From positions 13,330,001 to 13,394,000 of the forward strand of contig CM082579.2 of assembly GCA_040954595.2 (NCBI GenBank): a stretch of DNA of 64,000 nucleotides, written 5' to 3'. The stretch comes from Balanoglossus misakiensis (Eukaryota > Hemichordata). The position numbers and the translations under genes were made by a program. The notes beneath the pieces are model-generated. The model was not told the origin of the DNA and did not search any database. It saw only the letters and a program-made list of their open reading frames with translations. Positions 57,746-64,000 of this stretch are shown piece by piece (within the stretch, counting starts at the first letter, position 1; every line of letters starts with the position of its first letter).

Positions 57746-57844
57746 CTCATCCTTCGCATTGACATCTGCACCATGGCTAATCAACACCCTGACAGCATCC
57801 AATTTACCTTTGAAGGACGCTGCATGCAATGCTGTGGAATCATT
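57746..57844 (-). CDS. Ankyrin repeat exon (33 codons), canonical
   Basis: This 99-bp phase-0 exon encodes NDSTALHAASFKGKLDAV followed by RVLISHGADVNAKDE, a textbook ankyrin repeat. It is bounded by TTTATTCCAG and GTACGTGAA. Its introns and residues differ from the 52-57 kb exon family, so it is probably the ancestral-type repeat upstream of the amplified block. Confidence 0.85.
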
Positions 57845-58104
57845 CTGGAATAAAGACGTTTAATGTTGGAATAAAAATGACATCACAAATCTGATACTTG
57901 CAATGTGAGTCAACTGCTTGATCTTTTGATGAAGAAACTCTAGGAATTTCATCACAATGAGCTTCAGTCACTATTGTAATAATGGTTTTGATTACGATGG
58001 TGTGTTATTTCAGTAATAGACTGATATAGATTTGAATCTGAAAGATCATAATAATGGTATTTTCTAAGGTTGAGTGACAATTCTCTATGACCAAAACACA
58101 TGTA

Positions 58105-58282
58105 CAGTAAAACCCGTCTAATCCGAACACCAAAGGGACAGAAGAAATTGTTCAGTTTACAGACGTTTCCGGTTTGTAAAGGTTCTTTTAACACGTGGTT
58201 CTATGTCAAGGGGACAGGAAAATGTGTTCATTATAGACAGTTTTCCAGATACGGCATGTTCCATTTCGACAGGTTTTTACTG
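58105..58282. mobile_element. Short pogo/Tigger-like MITE
   Basis: The left end CAGTAAAACCCGTCTAATCC, preceded by TA, is matched by the right end GACAGGTTTTTACTG, giving imperfect inverted termini starting CAGTAAAA. A CAGT-starting end next to TA with this text resembles pogo/Tigger-type non-autonomous elements. The TA on the right side has become CA. Length 178 bp, no coding capacity. Confidence 0.6.
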
Positions 58283-58941
58283 CATGTGGTTGAACCACAT
58301 TGAACCAAACTGTAGACTGATACCATGTTCACACTAGGTAAAACTGGAACTGTTGATGAAAAAGTCCGCGCTGAATTGAGATTATTTATATTTGTGGGCT
58401 AGTGTAGGTCTGTTTTTGCACAATCTAAATGTGGTGTTGTGTGCAGTTTCATTGTATTGCAAAGTTGTGGCGTAATAATTGTACCATGTTTGTTAATATG
58501 TTGAACTCTAATGTAACTTGAGTCACGAACGATTGCGACATGCAAGTACTGAAATGTCGCCATCTCAGAAAAGAACTGCATCGCCACTTCTTGTATTGGT
58601 TCTCTCTTGCGTGTCTAATAAAACCTTCGTCGCGAGAACGTTACATTATCCACATTACCGGCAGACAAAATAAGTGTAAACGTCCTCCAAAAATAAACGG
58701 GAAACCCGTTTTACTAAGAGGTGTATCCGATCTGCACCATCGATTTATTGCAGTTTGAATGAATGATGTTACCAGAAATTGCAATATTCAGCGTGGCAGT
58801 TTCTTGTCAGATATGGACCTAACAGACTTCAATGAATCACTAATACAAGCCGAAGTAAACATGGCGCCCTTTTGTGACCCAACGCTTCTTTGAATACCAC
58901 TTATCCTAAACCAGTTATATCTTGTGGGTTTTACATTACAG
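58283..58941. other. Unassigned sequence 5' of the membrane-protein exons
   Basis: Contains only short ORFs and no exon I can defend. Part of it must be the intron upstream of the exon at 58,942, which ends in TTTTACATTACAG. Confidence 0.4.
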
Positions 58942-59449
58942 GTGAACCAGTGTCGAATACACCTGGGTATACAGACCATGTTAGCTCTGATGTTACTGAC
59001 ACCAGTTATTCAAAAATGTCAACAGATGTCACAGAAGATACTGGCGCTGATGCTAAATCTGAAACTAGAATGACTGAAACAGAATCCTCGTTAGAGTTAA
59101 CCGTAATGCAGCGATACGAAACGACAGATAACGAAGTTCTGACAGACATCCCTGATTACAAGGGCACTGAGAGCGTGTCTGGTTTCATCTTGAAGGAAAA
59201 CCCTACTATAACGGCTACAACTGTAGTGCATGGGGGGGGGGGATTTTGGCGCTATATAAACTTTGTTGATTGATTGATTGATTGATGGGACTGAACCAGA
59301 CGTTGAGGGAGCCCACACTGATTCTGTCTCCATATCAACAGATACAATCGACGCCAGCATCTTCTCTCCTCATACTGCATGTAAAGGTCCACTGTGCCAA
59401 CATTTCCCAAGCATTAGTGTTGTCGATGGCGATTCGAAAGTGCCCCGCT
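58942..59449 (+). CDS. Penultimate exon of a single-pass membrane protein, disrupted
   Basis: The exon starts after TTTTACATTACAG in phase 1 and ends before GTAAGTATA, also phase 1. It encodes a Ser/Thr/Glu/Asp-rich ectodomain: GEPVSNTPGYTDHVSSD, STDVTEDTGADAKSE, TESSLELTVMQRYE, and later GTEPDVEGAHTDSVS and a Cys-containing end (TACKGPLCQHF). The composition suggests a glycosylated stalk, and no domain is recognised. A 55-bp LINE-tail insertion at 59,235-59,289 shifts the frame and adds stops. Without it the exon is 453 bp and open throughout. As sequenced, the gene would make a truncated protein lacking its membrane anchor unless this exon is skipped; skipping keeps the frame because both ends are phase 1. 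Upstream exons were not found. Confidence 0.7.
59235..59289. mobile_element. LINE 3'-tail insertion in coding exon
   Basis: The insert consists of a G run, ATTTTGGCGCTATATAAAC and a (TTGA)n tail. GGCGCTATATAAA followed by a TTGATTGA run is the 3' end of CR1/L2-type LINEs or their SINE partners in marine animals; a related tail occurs at 62,016-62,061. The pentamer ATGGG flanks it (59,230-59,234 and 59,285-59,289) as a likely target-site duplication. Only the last ~50 bp of the element is present, an extreme 5' truncation. Confidence 0.75.
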
Positions 59450-59663
59450 GTAAGTATAGGCCCACTGTGCTTCACAATCACAATTGTAGAAACAAAACAC
59501 AATCAAATAATATAAAATGAGACTGGACGGCCTTAATATTTTTGAAACACCTGCATGATATCACTTCTTTATTTTGCCAGAGGTCCGTGCATCTTTCTTT
59601 CACGGTTTTGTCTTCTGGCTGCATTTATGGTTGTCTGTGCTAGGCCACGCTGTGCTGCTGATG

Positions 59664-59664
59664 T

Positions 59665-59709
<45 letters not shown>
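59664..59709. repeat. (TG)n microsatellite
   Basis: A 46-bp TG run with one TTTG interruption inside the intron between the two membrane-protein exons. Confidence 0.95.
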
Positions 59710-59712
<3 letters not shown>

Positions 59713-59936
59713 GATTGGCCATGTACCAGTCAATGGTAAAATATATTTGCCTAGTGATTTTATTGAATATATAGATGGTTATGCTCGCAAATATACAATT
59801 CTGTATTTCATAAGTAACCTGAATGGATCCTGCCAACGTCACAAGTAACCCGAATGAATCCTGCCCACGCCTATAGCCCAAGGCCTCATATTCTGCACTT
59901 TAAGCTTTTTTGCTATCAATATTTTTTCTTGACAGG

Positions 59937-60087
59937 TGACGAACTCGGTAACAATGGCAACACTTTCATGGTTCTAGTCCTAGGCTTTTTCGCTGCATAT
60001 CTGGCTGTGCATATTGTGTTGGTCCTCGGGATTTCGCGTTTTGTAAGAAACCTAGACCCTGCTCCGAAGTTGCAAAATGACACATAG
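59937..60087 (+). CDS. Last exon: transmembrane segment and short cytoplasmic tail
   Basis: It starts after TTTTTTCTTGACAG at phase 1, completing a Cys codon with the upstream exon (SKVPR-C-DELGNN), and ends at TAG 60,085-60,087. It encodes GNNGNTF, then a ~23-residue hydrophobic segment (MVLVLGFFAAYLAVHIVLVL), then a short basic tail (ISRFVRNLDPAPKLQNDT). This is the layout of a type I membrane protein with a ~20-residue cytoplasmic tail. No family recognised. The splice phases and the open frame across the junction support a real gene. Confidence 0.75.
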
Positions 60088-60230
60088 ATTACTGTTCTGG
60101 CTTTGAGCTTTATCCATGTTATTGACTCAATGATCGAATGCAAAATATTATTTATGATTGCTAGTTAGGTTTTTCTTACAGTAAGCGCAACACTGTCGCT
60201 TTATTACATTTAATAATTAAGATTAAGCTA

Positions 60231-60240
60231 AATAAATAAA
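60231..60240 (+). terminator. Polyadenylation signal of the membrane-protein gene
   Basis: AATAAATAAA holds two overlapping AATAAA hexamers about 145 bp after the stop codon at 60,087, in an AT-rich 3' UTR. It fits a cleavage/polyadenylation site shortly downstream. Confidence 0.6.
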
Positions 60241-61263
60241 GTCTGCATTTAAACCGTATTGGAATTGAATTGTAACTACATTTATTTTTGAACAAATGTG
60301 GCACAGGTGTATTAATTATCGCAGGTTTCCAATGTCTTGAGGACATATTCACTATAGATCTAGGTAGTTATTATGTGCACATGCGTACATTCAACTACTG
60401 GAGGATATCTTTTTGGACTAACTGTAATACCTGTGCTGTATTGTGTTGTGTTTGTCTGTACAATGTGCCACATAAATGTGATAATTGATTGAATATATTT
60501 GGAATATGGATGGATATGATCGGAATTATTTGATTATAATTAGTGTTATTTTAATAAACGTATATACTTTAGTTCGCTATGACTTCAAACCTGTGTTGTT
60601 GTTTTTTTTCCTGGAACGGAATTCGAAATACCGCCCATGGCAGCAGTTGATGGTTGTGAGGTAATTGCAATAGTTCTGTTTGTCCCCATGGCCATGTTCC
60701 AGTGGGGCGTACAAATTTCGGTCTGTCCTTCCTTCACATGCGGAGATGAATTTCATTCAAATCTTGCAACACAAATGTCTATAGTGCTGCATGTTTATCA
60801 TGAATGTCAGAGTAAACACGACGGATGTTAATGAGACAGCTGTTTTGCCTGGAGATTTAACTATTGATGCAGATGTGGCGATGGTTTCATAGCCAGGCGC
60901 TCAATAGACGATGTTGATTCGGATAGTGATGAAGAACATTCCTCTCAGATTAAAAATGTGAAGCAGTTGAGTCTGAAGACGAATTTACAGAACTGCAAAC
61001 TTCCTCGGATGAGAACACATTACTTAAAATAAGATGCAAAAGTAATTAATGCAACCATCAATATGAGTAAGGCTATTTACGAAAATATCTCGGTCAATGT
61101 CAATGTTATTCTTAACTCAGGTCCTAAGCATACTGAGTGGAGAGTGATTCTGATCAAAGTGTTTCCACTCATTTCATGAACAAAATACCGAATCTGAACA
61201 AACGCCCCGGTTACAATCTCTTAACGTACCGATATAACTGATTGCTTTTCTTCATAATATAAG
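60241..61263. other. Intergenic stretch, no gene recognised
   Basis: Short ORFs only. A segment near 60,840-61,030 has acidic codon runs but carries stops in every frame and cannot be assigned. Confidence 0.45.
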
Positions 61264-61488
61264 GTCACTCAAAAATCTTGTCAGTATCATCGTCTGTGCA
61301 TTGGAGCAAAAGAAGTCAGGCATGGAGCTGCTTGAAGAAAACCTTCTGCTGGACTCGTCCTTCCACACCAACGTCCTCTGTGAAGATAGCACCCAATCAG
61401 AGAAGTACTAGACTTATTATTTTGTGCTGCAGAAATCTGCACTTATGTCCGTCGAAAATACATTCACCGAAGCGAACCAAGCAGGCAT

Positions 61489-61547
61489 ATGCCTCTAGCT
61501 CCCTGTCTAGACGCTTTTAAGGGGAAACTGCAGACTTACTTGTTTAA
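61489..61547 (+). pseudogene. C-terminal end of LINE reverse transcriptase
   Basis: A short remnant frame reading MPLAPCLDAFKGKLQTYLFK. The FKGKLQTYLF text fits the end of CR1/L2-type ORF2 proteins. It is interrupted at TTAA by the adjoining MITE, and upstream frames are degenerate. Confidence 0.55.
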
Positions 61548-61961
61548 GGATGTACGCGCAGAACATAAACCGGAAACACTGCACACCCGGTCTTTTTCCC
61601 ATAGCATTACATTGATAATCGCCAGAAAACAAACTTCTACTATTGTCATTTTCACGAAATCTTACACATAGCTCAGTCCAGCAAATATAAATTCATTGGT
61701 CAAATATAAAATATAGGGGTCACCGCGCTCTATTTTGAGATAAATTGCGTTAAAAAATTTGCCCATAGACAAACCATTGGTGAAAAATGCTGAGTCAGCA
61801 GATTTCTTCTATTATCGACCAAATTCATGGCTCTGTATTTCAAAAACAAGCGCGGTGACCCCTATATTTTATTACGGATTTTCATTATACATACAAAGGA
61901 GAATAAAAAAATCCACAATTAAAAAAATGACAATACTTTCAATTTTACTGAACGTACATCC
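61548..61961. mobile_element. Second TTAA-flanked MITE, inserted in LINE tail
   Basis: Flanked by TTAA at 61,544-61,547 and 61,962-61,965. The termini GGATGTACG and CGTACATCC are exact inverted repeats. A subterminal pair of 24-bp inverted repeats lies at 61,706-61,729 and 61,849-61,872 (sharing AGGGGTCACCGCGCT). Length 414 bp, no coding capacity. It begins with GG next to TTAA like the element at 38,169, but the terminal sequence is otherwise different. Confidence 0.82.
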
Positions 61962-62075
61962 TTAAAAAAGCCTACAGTGTGTGAACAACCATCGGGCGCC
62001 ACAGAACCGTACTCTGGATATTGGCGCCATATAAATGTTTTCGATTGATTGATTGACTGATAGCTCCCATTACAG

Positions 62076-62197
62076 ATATTTCAAAAAGTACACCATGTAC
62101 TCCATCAGGCAGTAAGGTCAATTTGGATGAGTTTTACGATCAACAGTATCCAAATTATATATTTTCAACTAGCTGCCAAACTCAAAATAAAGTACAC
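62076..62197 (+). CDS. Possible internal exon, weak
   Basis: CTCCCATTACAG precedes and GTAAGG follows an open 122-bp stretch encoding ISKSTPCTPSGSKVNLDEFY and then DQQYPNYIFSTSCQTQNKVH. Splice-like ends and an open frame are the only support. It starts just after the LINE tail. No homology is recognised and it may be chance. Confidence 0.2.
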
Positions 62198-62219
62198 GTA
62201 AGGAAAATTAAATACAATT

Positions 62220-63100
62220 ACAATTAAATAAAGTTAATTTAATTAATGACATGTTATACTACATTTACTCAATAGTTCAGTCATGCTGTGCGTTTTGGCG
62301 AAAGTTTTCTTTTTAGTTTATTTTTATGTCAAGAGATTGTCAACCTTATAAGTTTGCAAAGATTTTACTAATAAAAAAAATCTTAAAAGCTAAAGGATTC
62401 GTTTTTTTCACCATCTTGTTATTATTTTTCCATGATTTTAAAGTTTAAAAATATGTCATGTTCATGAAGAAACATTTTGGAATAATATTTGACATGGGCA
62501 GTTTTCATAATTTGCATAAATTCAATATGGTGAACAGTATTCTTAAAAAACATATTTGGGCAGTTAACGGGTAATACGCGAGCAATTTTAGTATGTTTTA
62601 TTCAAATCTACCTCTATGACATTTGGAACAATTTTGAAAAAAAAATATTTGCATTTGCACTTTATATTTTGCATAAATCCAATATGGCCGCCAAATGAAT
62701 GTTTGACAGCCTATCATACTCCGACATATATATTAAGGTTTTAGCATACAAAATATGTTGTAGCACTGTGAATATATACAAAAGAGAATGAAAAATGATT
62801 CCAAATTCAAGCATATACTGAATTTTGTCTTGAGTGGGGTCAATAAGACTGACTTTTATGGAATCAGCACCATTTTTTACATATAATTGACTTCTCAAAC
62901 CTTCCTTACCAAAAATTCTGATTAACGGCACCTATCTCCTAGGGTAGGAGCTTTATGGTAAATGAGGCTGAAAGTTTGTTTCTATGTGGAACAGAATATG
63001 ATATACTGACTGGGTTTCAAATCAACACCATAGAAAATGAAAATATAAATGACTTATGTGATATGTATGAAAGCCCGTTAGGGACATTTCGTAAAGCAAA
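62220..63100. other. AT-rich non-coding stretch with diverged repeat text
   Basis: The phrase TTGCATAAATTCAATATGG near 62,513 recurs as TTGCATAAATCCAATATGG near 62,670, suggesting two diverged copies of a ~157-bp repeat. An 89-codon minus-strand ORF here has no motif. No gene called. Confidence 0.45.
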
Positions 63101-63107
63101 ATTTTTT

Positions 63108-63292
63108 TTTATCTCGTGAGCACGAGATACTAAGTCGGGGGCACGAGATGCTAAGTCGTGAGCACGAGATACTAAGTCGTGAGCGCGAGATACTAAGTCG
63201 TGCGCACGAGATACTAAGTCGTGAGCACGAGATACTAAGTCGTGCGCACGAGATACTAAGTCGTGCGCACGAGATAATTATCTCGTGGTCAC
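63108..63292. repeat. 21-bp palindromic minisatellite
   Basis: About eight copies of GAGATACTAAGTCGTGAGCAC or its GTGCGCAC variant. Each contains CGTGAGCACGA or CGTGCGCACG, a self-complementary core. The array is bracketed by ATCTCGTGAGCACGAGAT on the left and ATTATCTCGTGGTCACGA on the right. Confidence 0.93.
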
Positions 63293-63642
63293 GAAATAAT
63301 ATTGCATCTTATTGAAATGAACCTAAGGAGTCAAAAGCTTAACTGATCAACGCGGGAGGTTACGTGGCCAGAAAGTTTAATTATTATGTACATCACATTC
63401 AATGTCACCAGAAAGTCACTGCTAAATTTCAGACTAAGGGCTTTCCAGATCTGAGTCTCGAGCATTTCATCACAATGTTTTGAATAGTGGGTAACAGTTC
63501 CTTTATATTTCAACATGGGTTTCAACTATTGTGAAATGTTGGCTTTGAAAACAAATATCACGATTTTATTCTGAGCTTGTGAAATTTATAGAGAATATTG
63601 TACAAGAATGGATTGTACAGACGAAAACACCAGTCTTTAAAA

Positions 63643-63930
63643 TCACGGCAAAATAGAAGGCGTGATGGCTAATTTGCGTTTGGGAACTTGATGGTAGGTG
63701 TGTGTGATGCCCTGCAAAGTTAAACATATAGACAGATGGTGAACCACTTGCCCGTCAAAACCATTCAACTCGTGTAGCAGGCGAACTGCATTAAGGTAGA
63801 TTTTCAAGGTACCAACATTTCTAATTGTTGCCGATAAACACTGAACGAACAAAGCTAAACTGGTTGTGGAGGCAGGAACTGGCTTCAAACCATTGAAAAT
63901 GCAAAACAGGAAGAAAGTCTTCCACTGCGA
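63643..63930 (-). pseudogene. Tyrosine recombinase core-binding domain fragment
   Basis: The minus-strand frame reads FCIFNGLKPVPASTTSLALF, then TIRNVGTLKIYLNAVRLLHE, GFDG, LTLQGITHTYHQVPKRKLAI and TPSILP before a stop. This is the N-terminal SAM-like core-binding pattern of animal tyrosine recombinases (DIRS/Ngaro- or Crypton-type elements): a W-FC-GL-P-PAS start, GT(I/L)xxYLxAVRxLH, then LxGI and a PKRKLxITP end. The catalytic domain would follow but is replaced by a stop and unrelated sequence. Copy truncated and inactive. The family within tyrosine-recombinase elements cannot be fixed from this piece. Confidence 0.6.
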
Positions 63931-64000
63931 GTGAAAATTTGAAATTGTCCCATGTGCATAAGCAGCGGAAATGGTAGAGGTTCACTTTCGGTGGAATATT

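Larger units (their letters stand above)
52356..57844 (-). other. Partial ankyrin-repeat gene, one repeat per exon
   Basis: Nine ankyrin exons on the minus strand span this region. Eight are whole exons of 99 or 102 bp, each flanked by an AG acceptor and a GT donor and starting and ending at phase 0, so any number can be spliced together in frame. Their order in the transcript runs from 57,844 down to 52,356. The 5' part of the gene (start codon, other domains) is not recognised upstream, and the 3' part is cut by the repeat array at 52.34 kb. Ankyrin repeats form a protein-binding solenoid; without the other domains the protein's role cannot be stated. The introns carry AAAC-type microsatellites whose reverse strand gives spurious hydrophobic ORFs (FVCLFVCLFV). 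Confidence 0.85.
61264..62061 (+). mobile_element. CR1/L2-like LINE 3' end, split by a MITE
   Basis: The text before the MITE encodes PCLDAFKGKLQTYLF, which matches the conserved C-terminus of CR1/L2-type reverse transcriptases (a FKxKLKTxLF pattern). After the MITE comes AAAAAGCCTACAGTGTG with a stop, then GGATATTGGCGCCATATAAA and a (TTGA)n tail ending near 62,061. Removing the MITE and one TTAA joins LF to KKAYSV-stop, the expected end. The part upstream of 61,480 is degenerate and its limit is approximate. Confidence 0.65.

Noticed and set aside
59600-59881. Minus-strand ORF with an HTHTHTHT run
   Set aside because: Translation of the (TG)n microsatellite in an intron.
62662-62931. 89-codon minus-strand ORF
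   Set aside because: Lies over diverged non-coding repeat text (the TTGCATAAAT-CAATATGG phrase); no motif.

Overview
The window is eukaryotic, from an animal and most likely a marine invertebrate. It has spliced genes with GT-AG introns, a 34-kb satellite, a Helentron-type rolling-circle transposon carrying OTU and AP-endonuclease domains, an L1/Tx1-like LINE, TTAA-flanked MITEs, a CR1/L2-type LINE tail ending in a (TGAT)n run, and a tyrosine-recombinase fragment. This mix fits lancelets, hemichordates, molluscs or similar animals. The sequence alone does not fix the species, and nothing looks prokaryotic.

Region 1 (1-34,115) is one uninterrupted satellite array that starts before the window. 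Its basic monomer is 38 bp: an 18-bp perfect palindrome followed by a 20-bp spacer. There are 31-bp and 44-bp length variants, and kilobase-scale segments are copied at exact offsets of 1,319, 2,234, 5,043, 7,612 and 9,808 bp. All long ORFs here come from a stop-poor repeat and are not genes.

Region 2 (34,999-41,533, minus strand) is a decayed autonomous Helentron. In order it has an OTU-like protease, a coding minisatellite, a DUF6570-like region, an HUH Rep, a PIF1-like helicase and an AP endonuclease. Frameshifts, stops and an internal deletion break it, and a 732-bp TTAA-flanked MITE sits inside Rep.

Region 3 (41.7-52.3 kb) is repeat territory. It holds a 164-bp palindrome, a 0.6-kb segment bounded by inverted repeats with two perfect CRE sites, a 30-bp minisatellite, a degenerate 143-bp repeat, and eight tandem ~505-670 bp units. 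Each unit carries hairpin boxes and a tRNA-like module. A 5'-truncated L1/Tx1-like LINE is inserted among them.

Region 4 (52.3-57.9 kb, minus strand) is part of an ankyrin-repeat gene in which each repeat is one phase-0 exon of 99 or 102 bp. Several exons plus their introns are recent tandem duplicates, and the last visible exon is cut off by the repeat array.

Region 5 (58.9-60.2 kb, plus strand) is the 3' end of a gene for a single-pass membrane protein. Its penultimate exon is disrupted by a 55-bp LINE-tail insertion. From 61 kb to the end there are more transposon remnants: a LINE 3' end split by a second TTAA-flanked MITE, a 21-bp palindromic minisatellite, and a tyrosine-recombinase fragment.
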